DNA of 27,861 nucleotides from JBCCMB01 sp039026555 (lineage in GTDB: Bacteria > Pseudomonadota > Alphaproteobacteria > Caulobacterales > Hyphomonadaceae), in contig JBCCMB010000021.1 of assembly GCA_039026555.1 (NCBI GenBank), positions 1-27,861 of the forward strand, written 5' to 3'. This document shows positions 1 through 8,429 of this stretch, piece by piece. The position numbers and the translations under genes are program-made. Below the pieces are notes generated by a model. The model had not been told where the DNA came from, searched no databases, and saw only the letters and a list, made by a program, of their open reading frames with translations. Numbering within the stretch: position 1 is the stretch's first letter; each line of letters starts with the position of its first letter.

Positions 1-292
1 CGCCGGCATCGGGCGACCGCAGAAATTCTTCGATGCGCTGGTCGATCAACCGACGGCCGAGATCGTCGAAACCATCCCCTTCGGCGATCACCACCCTTAT
101 ACGCCCGGCGATATCCAGTACCTCACAACTCTCGCCGCCGAGCGCGACGCGCAGCTGATCACGACCGAGAAAGATCATGTTCGGTTGCCCAAAGACGTCA
201 GGACGTCGATATTGAGTTTCCCTGTCACGTGCGTATTTGAGGATGAAACAGCCCTGGACGCATTGCTAAACTCGGTGTTGGACCTCGCGTGA
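1..292 (+). CDS. lpxK: Tetraacyldisaccharide 4'-kinase LpxK, C-terminal part
   Basis: This is the last 96 codons of an open frame that enters from the left edge (first complete codon at base 2). LpxK phosphorylates the 4' position of the tetraacyl-disaccharide lipid A precursor on the cytoplasmic face of the inner membrane. The visible peptide contains GIGRPQKFF, a DHHPYTPGDI stretch and TTEKDHVRLP, which are the conserved C-terminal blocks of LpxK. The TGA stop at 290-292 shares its last base with the ATG of the next gene, so the two are probably translated together as a lipid A operon. The P-loop and N-terminal half lie outside the window. The family call is firm; only the length is unknown. 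Confidence 0.95.
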   Translation, partial: AGIGRPQKFFDALVDQPTAEIVETIPFGDHHPYTPGDIQYLTTLAAERDAQLITTEKDHVRLPKDVRTSILSFPVTCVFEDETALDALLNSVLDLA

Positions 293-1311
293 TGAGCGAT
301 GCGCATGTCGAAAACGAGGCTCCACCGCAAGCGGAAAATCCCGCCTATGTCCGCCCGAAAGACATCGACAATCGTTCGACCCGCGCGCAACGCATACTTT
401 GGGCGATCGAGACCTTCGCTTGGGATTGGGTCTATTGGAAACCGTTCAACGCGATGTCAGTCGAGCGGGCGTCAGCCGTCGGGGCGTCGATCTTAAGGAC
501 TTTGGGACCACGCACCTCCAAACAAAAGGTGGTGGTGAGAAATCTCAAACTCGCCTTTCCTGACTGGGATGACGACCAAATCCAAACCGTTGCGCGTCAG
601 GCGTGGGACAATCTTGGCCGTATCGTGGGGGAGATGCCGCATCTTGGCGCGTTTAGGCCCGAACTTGGACGCATTGACGTCGTCCACCCCGAAAAGCTCT
701 TGCCGCTTAAGCACAAGGGTGTGGGATCGGTTTTTATCTCTGGTCATTTATCGAATTGGGAGCTGTTTTCGGCGGTCTTAAATCATCATGTTCCCGATTT
801 GCAGCTGACCCACCGCGCGGCGAACAATCCAGGCGTCGACCAGCGCATCAACGCCGCGCGAATGCAATTGGGGGCGGCGCCCTATTCGCCTAAGGGGATC
901 GGGACGCGTGACCTGATGCGCGCTTTGGCGTCCGGTCGCTCCGTCGCCCTGATGAACGACCAAAAGTTCAATCAGGGCCTGGCCGTTCCGTTTTTCGGGC
1001 ATGACGCAATGACAGCGCCGGGCCCCACACGTTTGGCGCTGAAATACGGCGCGCCAATTGTGCCTATGAGCAATAAACGCATCGGCCCAGCACGTTACCG
1101 GGTCGAGGTGCACGACCCCATTTGGCCGGACGCGTCAAAGCCGACAGACGAAGCGCTCTACGACAGCTTGCTGCAAATCAACCAATTCATGGAAGCGCGC
1201 ATTCGCGAGGCGCCGGCGGAATGGTTCTGGATGCACAATCGTTGGCCCAAGGACTTGTGGGCGAAACCTTATTTCTCGGACATCTCAAGCAAAAGCTTGG
1301 GATCGATGTAA
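292..1311 (+). CDS. LpxL/HtrB-type lipid A acyltransferase
   Basis: A 339-residue member of the lysophospholipid/lauroyl acyltransferase family, which adds a secondary acyl chain to lipid A at the inner membrane. The catalytic HX4(D/E) motif is seen as GHLSNWELF, with H152 and E157. Further family blocks are VALMNDQKFNQGLAVPFFG and the C-terminal PAEWFWMHNRWP. I chose the ATG at 292, which overlaps the lpxK TGA by one base; a GTG one codon upstream (289) would give a four-base overlap and cannot be excluded. Location directly behind lpxK supports a lipid A role. The sequence alone does not tell whether it is the LpxL or LpxM type, so no symbol is given. Its 3' end overlaps the convergent M23 gene by 43 bases. 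Confidence 0.88.
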   Translation: MSDAHVENEAPPQAENPAYVRPKDIDNRSTRAQRILWAIETFAWDWVYWKPFNAMSVERASAVGASILRTLGPRTSKQKVVVRNLKLAFPDWDDDQIQTVARQAWDNLGRIVGEMPHLGAFRPELGRIDVVHPEKLLPLKHKGVGSVFISGHLSNWELFSAVLNHHVPDLQLTHRAANNPGVDQRINAARMQLGAAPYSPKGIGTRDLMRALASGRSVALMNDQKFNQGLAVPFFGHDAMTAPGPTRLALKYGAPIVPMSNKRIGPARYRVEVHDPIWPDASKPTDEALYDSLLQINQFMEARIREAPAEWFWMHNRWPKDLWAKPYFSDISSKSLGSM

Positions 1312-2228
1312 AAATCGCCCGACCGATCCTCGCTCGTTTCATTGCGCCATTTCACCGCCCAATGCAGATGCGGCCCTGTGGTTCGGCCGGTATTGCCGGT
1401 CGCGCCGATACGTTCGCCTTGCGCGACGTGCTGGCCAGGCGCCACATCGATCTCGCTCAAATGTATGAAGACGGATTTTAGGCCGCGCCCATGATCTAAA
1501 AAGATCGCGCCGCCTTCATAATAGAGATCCAAGTCCGCCAATGTCACGACGCCCGCCATCGGCGCGACAAGCTCCGTTCCAACGGGAACAGCGACATCCA
1601 ATCCGCGATGCACGCTCATCGATTCGCACGGTTTTCCGGTCACTTTCGAGATGCCAATATATTTGCGGGTGGGACCAAAAGGGCTGGAGAACGGGCCTTT
1701 TGCGGGCGAGATAAACTTCACCTCATCCGTCAGCGGCGCATAAAACGTCTTGAACGCCTTTTGCTTTTTGACCCAAGAGCGGCCGGCATGATCTTTCTGC
1801 GTGGGCGTTCTGGCGTCGACCTTATCGCAATCAAGTCCTGTGATCTCGCGATAGGGATCATCTCGCGGCGTTAATGCAATCGCCGTGTCGCCGCTTGCCG
1901 CGCCAGAGAAGCTCAGCGTGATAGACGTCGAAGCGAGCCTTGGCGCGCCGATCAGCGCCAAACCCGCCGTATCGGTGCGCGCCTTTAATCCCCCTCCACT
2001 GGAAGCGTCATAGATATCGGTGTTCGGCGGGCCGGTGCAGATGATCAATCCGCCTGCCGGCGCTTCATCCGGACAAGACAGGGTAGCCGGCGCGGACGCC
2101 TTAGAAATTTCGGAAATTTCGGTCGCTGCAATCAATTCCGCGATCGCATCGTTTGACGATGTCTGCGCGACGGCCGCGCCGACAAATACGACGATCGCGA
2201 CACACGACGCCGCAAGCGCCGTTCGCAT
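1269..2228 (-). CDS. M23 family metallopeptidase (LytM-like)
   Basis: A 319-residue exported protein with a signal peptide (residues 1-21, ending GAAVA-Q) and a C-terminal M23 domain. The zinc and catalytic residues are present: HRGLD (H207, D211) and HLHW (H287, H289). This should make it an active LytM-type peptidoglycan endopeptidase rather than a degenerate activator. A region of about 150 residues between signal peptide and peptidase is not recognised. The open frame extends 41 codons further upstream, but the ATG at 2228 is preferred because it begins a clear signal peptide and shares one base with the TAA of the upstream DUF2093 gene (TAATG). The substrate is inferred from the family. 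Confidence 0.92.
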   Translation of the reverse strand: MRTALAASCVAIVVFVGAAVAQTSSNDAIAELIAATEISEISKASAPATLSCPDEAPAGGLIICTGPPNTDIYDASSGGGLKARTDTAGLALIGAPRLASTSITLSFSGAASGDTAIALTPRDDPYREITGLDCDKVDARTPTQKDHAGRSWVKKQKAFKTFYAPLTDEVKFISPAKGPFSSPFGPTRKYIGISKVTGKPCESMSVHRGLDVAVPVGTELVAPMAGVVTLADLDLYYEGGAIFLDHGRGLKSVFIHLSEIDVAPGQHVAQGERIGATGNTGRTTGPHLHWAVKWRNETSEDRSGDFYIDPKLLLEMSEK

Positions 2229-2446
2229 TAGCGACCGTTCAGCGCTTTCCAACGCTTCATCGCGGTTTCGGCGTCGACATAGGCTTCCTGCTTGTCGACA
2301 TTCCAATAGCGCAGATCCTCCAGCGCAATGTGCTTGCCCGTGACCGCGCACGTCACGAAACGGCCAGGCTTTTCAACTTCAAAGTCGGCGTCCAGGTATT
2401 TTAAGCGCGCCTCGCCAGGGGCGCCGCCGCCTGCATACATATCCAT
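2228..2446 (-). CDS. DUF2093 domain-containing protein
   Basis: A 72-residue protein whose core (KYLDADFEVEKPGRFVTCAV, followed by TGKHIALEDLRYW and VDKQEAY) matches the small DUF2093 family of alphaproteobacteria. The family has no established function. The single conserved Cys in TCAVTGK and the compact fold resemble small zinc-ribbon-like proteins, but no second CxxC pair is visible, so this is only an impression. It is the first gene of a two-gene unit with the M23 peptidase, overlapping by one base. An alternative ATG two codons downstream (2440) is possible. Confidence 0.88.
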   Translation of the reverse strand: MDMYAGGGAPGEARLKYLDADFEVEKPGRFVTCAVTGKHIALEDLRYWNVDKQEAYVDAETAMKRWKALNGR

Positions 2447-2546
2447 GGGCCCTGTCTCTCAAACGATGAGGGCGAATGTAAGGCTGAATGCAGCGCATCC
2501 CAACCACAAAAACGCCGCCTTACAAAAGCGACATGAAAGGCGCCGT

Positions 2547-3749
2547 TCAAGCCGCAGGGACAGCCGCCAGCGTTTGCTCCGAGCGCGGCGCGTCCACGCC
2601 GGCCAACCGGGCGTAGACTTCCGCCAATCGCAATGTCGCCGCTTCAAGCCGATAATGATCGCGCCAGCGGGCCTGCGCCTTTTGCCCGATTAGCGCGCGC
2701 GTCGCGTCATCGCCGAGTAAATCCGCCAGCGTCTGCGCCATTTTCTGGGGCGCATCCTCCGGCGTTAGGAGGCCGCATCTCTCACTCAGCAACTCGCGAT
2801 TGCCGTCGACATCCGTCGAGACGACTGGCAATCCGCAAGAAAACGCCTCCAGAACGGCCAGCGACACGCCCTCGGACCGCGAAGCGGTGACAAACACATC
2901 GCTAGCGCCGAGTAGGTCGGCGATGTCCGACCGCGCGCCGGCGAGCACCACCCGGTCGCCCACGCCTAGCTCGTGCGACAATTCCTTGAGCCGCTCAGCA
3001 TCCGGACCGTCGCCGACGAGCACCAACAACGCCTTTGGCCGCTGACGCAGCAAATCCGGCATTGCGCGGACCAGACCCGCTTGGTTCTTATTCTGGGCGA
3101 GACGCCCGACAAAGACGAGCATGTCCGCATCGGCGTCTACGCCAAGTTCGTCTCGAACTTCAGCGCGTGGGCGAGATGGGATGGCCGGCGCAACGCCGAT
3201 CGGCGTGATCGAGATCTTCTCTTTCGGCGCGCCGAGCGTCGACATGATCGACGCTTGCACTTGCGGCGAAATCGCCAACAACGCGTCGGCGCGCTTGTAA
3301 GCCCAACCGGTCAGCACACGCCACAAGGTATGTTTGAAACCGCCGGTCTTTAGTGACATCGGAATGACGTGGTTGGAGTGCGCGGTCACTGCGACCGGCG
3401 TGTCGGCCAAGCGCCCGGCCAACACCGCCAACAGCGCGCCGTCGGTGAGATGGCCGTGCACGACGTCTGCGCCGGTCGCGACAATTTCATCCGCGATGCG
3501 ACGAACCAGCGCTCGGAATTTGAGCGGCGCGGTCAATCCGCCAACTTCAAAGTTCAAACTGGACGCCGGCGCGCCGATCGCCGCGAAATCCGATTCGAGA
3601 TCGCCGCCCTTGCGCCAACCCAAAACGCTGGGTTTGAAATACCCTTCAGCGAGCGCTGCACGGCTGGTTTCGCGTATATAGATCTCCGCCCCGCCCGTAG
3701 AGAGGCCATAGATCACATGCAGGACTTTGATTGGATCTTTCGCAGTCAT
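2547..3749 (-). CDS. GT4-type glycosyltransferase of the exopolysaccharide operon
   Basis: A 400-residue GT-B fold glycosyltransferase. The N-terminal Rossmann half starts with KVLHVIYGLSTGGAE, and the C-terminal GT4 half contains the nucleotide-sugar EX7E motif in SRSEGVSLAVLEAFSCG. It probably adds a sugar to the lipid-linked repeat unit on the cytoplasmic side of the inner membrane. The ATG at 3749 was chosen because it overlaps the TGA of the upstream lipoprotein gene in an ATGA; a longer start four codons earlier exists. It is the last gene of the seven-gene operon, separated from the next minus-strand gene (DUF2093) by 100 bases. Donor and acceptor sugars cannot be read from the sequence. 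Confidence 0.92.
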   Translation of the reverse strand: MTAKDPIKVLHVIYGLSTGGAEIYIRETSRAALAEGYFKPSVLGWRKGGDLESDFAAIGAPASSLNFEVGGLTAPLKFRALVRRIADEIVATGADVVHGHLTDGALLAVLAGRLADTPVAVTAHSNHVIPMSLKTGGFKHTLWRVLTGWAYKRADALLAISPQVQASIMSTLGAPKEKISITPIGVAPAIPSRPRAEVRDELGVDADADMLVFVGRLAQNKNQAGLVRAMPDLLRQRPKALLVLVGDGPDAERLKELSHELGVGDRVVLAGARSDIADLLGASDVFVTASRSEGVSLAVLEAFSCGLPVVSTDVDGNRELLSERCGLLTPEDAPQKMAQTLADLLGDDATRALIGQKAQARWRDHYRLEAATLRLAEVYARLAGVDAPRSEQTLAAVPAA

Positions 3750-4612
3750 GACGCGTCCCACTCGCAGGGATTATCCAGCACCCCGACGACTTTGTCTCCC
3801 GTTCGCACGCGGACATTATCGAACAAAAGCGACAAGGGCGCATCGCTCGCATTGGCGGTGACGCCAAGCTCAACATAATCATATCGGCTGCGATCTAAGC
3901 GAACGCCGTCGGCCTCAAATAAGGCTGCGTCCGGCAAAGTGCCGCCGCGACCCGCCGACGATAAAGCACCGTCGACGAACAGCTCGGACCAGCCCTCATC
4001 ATTGTATCCAAGGCCCACGCGCCACACGATCGGCGTCCATCGACGCGGCATGGCGTTGGCGTCCGAGTGCAAAGCCCGGAAGCTATCGCGCCCATGCATG
4101 ATTTTGGCGCGCTCGATGGCGGGATAACCCGCCTGCTCTTTCAACTGAACGCGCACGCCAGGGCTTTGGTCGCGCTTCACATTCAGCGGCGACCAGCAGG
4201 TGTTGCATTCCAGATCTGTGATGAAGACATCATTCAGCGCAACGCCGGGCGCCGCATTCATGCAGAATGCGACCTCCACAATTTCGCCGGGCTGCGCATT
4301 CAATCCGTCAATCGTGATCGTCGCTTTGGAAACAGGATCCGTATCATTGACCGCGTAAGAGCGATATGCGCGGGTCGGCGCGCCGTCGCGCACGGCATCG
4401 ACAATTTCCACGCGATTGTCATTATGGGTTAGTTTGACATAGCCCCACGGCCCGCCATCGCGGCGCGCAAGTTCGGACGCCGATCGTTCAAACGCGTCAA
4501 AGAATTCAAACCCACCGGCGTCAATCGATGCAACCGGGCCTTCCGCCGGCGCTTCCGCGCAGCCAGCCGCCAAAGCGGCCGCAAGGGTAAGACCAAAAGC
4601 GCGACGCATCAT
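3746..4612 (-). CDS. Secreted lipoprotein with probable jelly-roll (LamG/ConA-like) domain
   Basis: A 288-residue protein with a lipoprotein signal peptide (LAAALAAGC, Cys18). The mature part looks all-beta, with short aromatic-rich strands typical of concanavalin/LamG-like folds: FEFFDAF near the start, PWGYVKLTHNDNRVEI, and near the end WRVGLGYNDEGWSELFVDG and PLSLLFDNVRV. I do not recognise a named family. The layout resembles the polysaccharide-lyase-like neighbour upstream, so it may bind or cut the polymer made by this operon; that is inference. The first ATG (4612) overlaps the upstream TGA as ATGA. The next ATG (4609) is seven bases from a GGAGG and may be the true start. It lies between the lyase-like gene and the last glycosyltransferase, overlapping both by four bases. 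Confidence 0.8.
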   Translation of the reverse strand: MMRRAFGLTLAAALAAGCAEAPAEGPVASIDAGGFEFFDAFERSASELARRDGGPWGYVKLTHNDNRVEIVDAVRDGAPTRAYRSYAVNDTDPVSKATITIDGLNAQPGEIVEVAFCMNAAPGVALNDVFITDLECNTCWSPLNVKRDQSPGVRVQLKEQAGYPAIERAKIMHGRDSFRALHSDANAMPRRWTPIVWRVGLGYNDEGWSELFVDGALSSAGRGGTLPDAALFEADGVRLDRSRYDYVELGVTANASDAPLSLLFDNVRVRTGDKVVGVLDNPCEWDAS

Positions 4613-5445
4613 TGCGCCTCCAAAAGAGGTTCAAAGGCGATATCCAGGAGTTCCACATCTTTAAACTCTGCCCGCCAAATCCCTCCAGGCGTTTCGTCGG
4701 CGCCTGGGACGTAAACGCCGAATTTGAAAAAGGGCGCGGAAAAATCATGATAGCCGAGCGCGCCCTCATGTTGGGCCAGCGTGACGCCGTCCAAATGCAC
4801 ATCAACGCGGCCTTCGCCCTTCGCCCGCCACTCGGCGTCAAAGCACCAGCGAGACCAAGCGTTCCAGATCGCGGGCGTCTGTGCGATTACTTCATAGACA
4901 GGCGGATCGCCGCCATCGAAAGGCGCGCCGGTCACACGTGCGGGATCCGCCATGATCGCGGTTTCCATTACGCCATTAGATATCTGTAGGCGCAGCGGCG
5001 GGGAGCGGCCTTTCTCACCCAATACGCGATCCGGCACCGCGTGCCATTGCGCCAGCGTGACGATCGGCGAATTGTCCGGCCATGGCTCCGGCAAGTTGAC
5101 GGAAAAGCAATAGCGCGTCGCGTGATCATAGATCGCCGCATGCGTGCGCATCTCGGTACGGAACCCCGCTTTGACGCGCGGCTGACCTTGATGAAGGGTG
5201 AAGCGCCAGCCGCAGTCCTCGCTCAAGGGTGTGATGCGGGGTTGATCCGTCGGCGCTTCAATCCGAAAGCCCGCCAAATCTGGTTCATCGCCGCCGCACT
5301 CAATCACAGCGTTCGGCGCGTCGGCGGTCGCCATATTGTAGGCGTTGTAAACGACACCCTTTCCGACAAACCAAATATAGGGTCCGAACAACACGCCGAC
5401 CGCGACTAACGCCGCGATCACGAAGATGACAGGCGCGCGTCTCAT
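4609..5445 (-). CDS. Membrane-anchored polysaccharide-lyase-like protein (heparin lyase I-like fold)
   Basis: A 278-residue protein with an N-terminal membrane anchor or uncleaved signal (about residues 6-28) and a periplasmic jelly-roll domain. The blocks GFRTEMR, VTLAQWHAVPD, SPPLRLQISNG, WCFDAEWRAKGEGRVDVHLDG and FFKFGVYVPG resemble the polysaccharide lyase family that includes heparin lyase I. The His in AQWHA and the Tyr in KFGVY are candidate active-site residues. A lyase or hydrolase is a known partner of polymer export systems (AlgL for alginate, BcsZ for cellulose), where it trims or clears polymer in the periplasm. The ATG at 5445 was chosen because it overlaps the polymerase TGA as ATGA; the open frame extends 24 codons upstream. 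Substrate is unknown and the family call is by eye. Confidence 0.75.
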   Translation of the reverse strand: MRRAPVIFVIAALVAVGVLFGPYIWFVGKGVVYNAYNMATADAPNAVIECGGDEPDLAGFRIEAPTDQPRITPLSEDCGWRFTLHQGQPRVKAGFRTEMRTHAAIYDHATRYCFSVNLPEPWPDNSPIVTLAQWHAVPDRVLGEKGRSPPLRLQISNGVMETAIMADPARVTGAPFDGGDPPVYEVIAQTPAIWNAWSRWCFDAEWRAKGEGRVDVHLDGVTLAQHEGALGYHDFSAPFFKFGVYVPGADETPGGIWRAEFKDVELLDIAFEPLLEAQ

Positions 5446-6908
5446 GCTGCGTGGCCTTCCCGACCTACGGCGCTTGTCTGTTCCGAAAGAGCGACGGCCA
5501 ACCCGGCGAACATCCAAGCGGCGGCGACGAAATAAAGAAAGAAACCCAAATCCACGAATAGGGACATGGCCAGTGTGGCCACGATTAGAGCCTGCGCATA
5601 GGTGGCGAACTCGCGATTGAAAACGGGCTGCGTTTTATCTCGCGTGACTCGAGCCAGGCGCCGCCACAGTAACGCCCAAACCACCAGCAAGACGATCAAT
5701 CCGGGAATACCCAGCATCGCCGCAACGTGCAGCCATTCATTGTGCGGCGGACCCACGTCAACCGCCCAAGCGCCGGAGATGTCGCCCCAATCGGCGTAAT
5801 GCCCCTGCTTAGCCTCTTGGAAGGTGTCGCGGCCCCAGCCAACGCCGAAGAGCGGATTATCTCCAATCACCGACATCGCCGTCGCCGTCGAAGCGAGCCG
5901 GTTGAGAATGGGGCTCACCTCCATAATCCGTTCGCGGAACACGTCAGACGACAACAAAACCGGAAGATAAAGCGCGATCGCAGCCGCACCGAGCGCGCCC
6001 AATGAAATCAGCGTTCTGCGCGACTTTGGATCGCCGAGGAATAAAAAGCCCAACGCAACGATCCCCGCCAACCAAACCGCGCGTGTCTGGCAGGTCACGA
6101 CGCCGACAAAGGACAGGCCAATTAAGCCAAACAGAGCCACTCGCGACAAACCGCCGGAGACGCGGCGCAGCATCAATAGCCCCACCAACATCGAAAACAG
6201 GCACACCGCGCCTAACTCCGTCGCATTGGAGAACGGGCCATAAGCGCGCCCTTCATGGGCGGACAACACCTCGCCCCAGCTGGCCTCTAGGATGTTGACA
6301 CCTGCGAAGACCTGCACGCCGCCGACTATGCCCAGCACTGCGCCTGCAGCCATCAGCGTGATGCACAACCCCTTCGCCAAACCAGACGTCCAGGAAAAGC
6401 GGCGCATGACGTAAAAACCTAAAAACGGGATCAAATAGCCCTGGATTAACAGCGCTGTGTCCGGACCGATCTTGTCTGCGGGCCGAGATCCGGAATTCAG
6501 CGTGATCGACGCGGCGCCGAGCCCCAAAAAGACAAGCGCCCAACCCTCAACCGGCGAGAACGGCGCTTTCGATCCGCGCCGCATCAGCATAGCGCCGACG
6601 ACGCCCAACAACATGGCGAAGAACACGATCCGTCCCGCCGTGGCGAAAGGAATCGACACCATGATGTTATTGGCGAACACAAAGAAAGTTGGGACGCCAA
6701 ACACCCAAATGAACGCAAGCATACGAACACTGGTGAGCACGCAGATTAGCGCGAGCAACAACGCTAATAGTAGTCCGGCGATCATATAATTGTCGCCGCC
6801 GACGGTGAGGATTCCCAATCCCAGAATCGCAAGAAACCCGCCCCATAAAATGAGCAGCTTCAGACCTTCATCGACCCAATTCTTGTGCGAGGCGACATCG
6901 GCGGTCAT
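5442..6908 (-). CDS. O-antigen ligase/polymerase family protein (Wzy-type polymerase)
   Basis: A 488-residue integral membrane protein with roughly ten to twelve hydrophobic segments and the family's conserved periplasmic-loop blocks: GPFSNATELGAVCLF (around residue 224), GVGWGRDTF and PPHNEWLHVAAMLGIPG (around residues 355-405). Between a Wzx-type flippase and glycosyltransferases this is best read as the Wzy polymerase, which joins flipped repeat units in the periplasm. A WaaL-type ligase has the same fold and cannot be excluded on sequence alone, but context favours a polymerase. Its ATG shares one base with the TGA of the flippase gene (TGATG). Confidence 0.9.
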   Translation of the reverse strand: MTADVASHKNWVDEGLKLLILWGGFLAILGLGILTVGGDNYMIAGLLLALLLALICVLTSVRMLAFIWVFGVPTFFVFANNIMVSIPFATAGRIVFFAMLLGVVGAMLMRRGSKAPFSPVEGWALVFLGLGAASITLNSGSRPADKIGPDTALLIQGYLIPFLGFYVMRRFSWTSGLAKGLCITLMAAGAVLGIVGGVQVFAGVNILEASWGEVLSAHEGRAYGPFSNATELGAVCLFSMLVGLLMLRRVSGGLSRVALFGLIGLSFVGVVTCQTRAVWLAGIVALGFLFLGDPKSRRTLISLGALGAAAIALYLPVLLSSDVFRERIMEVSPILNRLASTATAMSVIGDNPLFGVGWGRDTFQEAKQGHYADWGDISGAWAVDVGPPHNEWLHVAAMLGIPGLIVLLVVWALLWRRLARVTRDKTQPVFNREFATYAQALIVATLAMSLFVDLGFFLYFVAAAWMFAGLAVALSEQTSAVGREGHAA

Positions 6909-8428
6909 CAGGCGGCGCGTCCCTTCCTGCGAAGAAGCGCGCCGCGACCTTGCGCGATCAAGCCCGCAACGGCGGCGCGACGGCGTCCATTCTGAAACAA
7001 AATCGCGGACATCGCGCCGAGCATCGCCGCCAGCAAAATCGCTTTACCTACAAGGTGTTCGAACGCGTCACCCATGGAGAAAATCATCCAGCTCGCTGCA
7101 ACGGCCAATCCGCCAACGCCTAAGACAAGCAATTGCAGGACCAATAACGAGGCGCGCGCTTGGGCGGAGATCCGTCGGGCCACCCAGCCGGTCATGGCGG
7201 CGCGGACAAATCCCGTCGCGGCGACGACGGCGGCGACGCCCATGGCCCCGTGCGCGTAAACCGCCCAGATGTAAGCCGGCGTGGCGAGCAAAGCGATGAT
7301 CAAGCTGACCTGGGTGATGGCGCCCGTCCGCGCCCGCCCGACCAGGGACAGCTCAAACTGCCACTTCATAATGTGGGCGACCAACGCCGCCGCCGCGAAG
7401 GGCACGAATTGCGCAGCCGCCGCTTTGTCGTCCGATGCGATCACCGCCAGAACTTCAGGACCTAAAATAGATAACCCGCAGGCGATCGCCGTGAAGACCG
7501 TGAAGAATAACAAGAAGACTTCTGCAGATTCCGCACGGGTGTCGTCTGCGCGCGCTTCTTCGGTCAATTGGATCATCGTCCAGATCTGCGAAAACGGCAC
7601 GTGCACGGCCACGCGCAACAAATGCGCAATGCGGGCCGCCGCGCCGAAAAATCCCGCCGCCACCGGACCGATGACGCCGCCAATCAGGAATTTATCGAAC
7701 GATCCCAAATGCGCATCCAACAGGACGCCTGGAATGAGCCCCGCCGCCAAGCTGTATAGACGCTTCACGATCGACCATTCAGCCGAGAGCGGGGCGCGCT
7801 TGGTGATGAAAACCAAAGCCGCAATGGTTAGCACCGCCGCGCTGATCATGGTGGACAGAATTATGCCTAGCACGCCCAAATCGAAAACGAACAAGGCCAG
7901 GAGATTCAGGCCGATAAAGAGGGCCGCCTTCAAGCCGGATAGCGCGACATAAACGTCCGACCGACGCCAAACGCGAATAATGTCGAGCAGAATGTCGAAA
8001 AAAGTCGTCAGAACGACGGCGACGAAAACGAGCTGAAACACCAAGGGCGTCGTCACACCCGCGGCGAACAGCCCCGCCAGCAAAGCGCCGACGGGTATCG
8101 CCGCAATGAGCGTTACAAGCGCAAATGGCGAAAACGCCAACAGCGTCGAGCCGAAAACGCGGCCCTGATAGGCGACGTCATCCTTCTCCACCATCAACTT
8201 GCAGCTTGTCGTTCCCAACGCGCCGCCCATGGCGACGCCCAACAGATCGATGATAGAGATAATGACCGCATAGACCCCGAACTCGGCTGTGGTCAGCACG
8301 TTGAGATAGAGTGGTAACAGCAACAAACCCGCGGCGCGGTTCAGCAATGTGCCGACAAAATAGATCGGCCCATGGCGCAACACTTCGCGGGCGGCGCCGC
8401 TGGATTGAGGCGTTTGATCAGCGGCCAT
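6908..8428 (-). CDS. Polysaccharide flippase (Wzx-type, MOP superfamily)
   Basis: A 506-residue multispanning protein that begins with a typical Wzx N-terminus (GPIYFVGTLLNRAAGLLLLP followed by TTAEFGVYAVI). It has about a dozen to fourteen hydrophobic segments, and its basic C-terminus ends RRKGRAA. It should move the undecaprenyl-linked repeat unit across the inner membrane. It lies one base downstream of the upstream glycosyltransferase stop and overlaps the polymerase start by one base. A long open frame on the opposite strand inside this gene (7281-7952) is a composition shadow. Confidence 0.93.
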   Translation of the reverse strand: MAADQTPQSSGAAREVLRHGPIYFVGTLLNRAAGLLLLPLYLNVLTTAEFGVYAVIISIIDLLGVAMGGALGTTSCKLMVEKDDVAYQGRVFGSTLLAFSPFALVTLIAAIPVGALLAGLFAAGVTTPLVFQLVFVAVVLTTFFDILLDIIRVWRRSDVYVALSGLKAALFIGLNLLALFVFDLGVLGIILSTMISAAVLTIAALVFITKRAPLSAEWSIVKRLYSLAAGLIPGVLLDAHLGSFDKFLIGGVIGPVAAGFFGAAARIAHLLRVAVHVPFSQIWTMIQLTEEARADDTRAESAEVFLLFFTVFTAIACGLSILGPEVLAVIASDDKAAAAQFVPFAAAALVAHIMKWQFELSLVGRARTGAITQVSLIIALLATPAYIWAVYAHGAMGVAAVVAATGFVRAAMTGWVARRISAQARASLLVLQLLVLGVGGLAVAASWMIFSMGDAFEHLVGKAILLAAMLGAMSAILFQNGRRRAAVAGLIAQGRGALLRRKGRAA

Positions 8429-8429
8429 G

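Noticed and set aside
1269..2351. Longer N-terminus (41 extra codons) for the M23 peptidase
   Set aside because: The extension is antisense-like, Arg/Cys-rich and overlaps the DUF2093 gene; the internal ATG starts a proper signal peptide.
7281..7952. 223-codon open frame on the plus strand inside the flippase gene
   Set aside because: It is fully antisense to a well-recognised membrane protein gene, has no family similarity, and its Ala/Thr/Asn-rich composition is what the reverse strand of hydrophobic codons produces.
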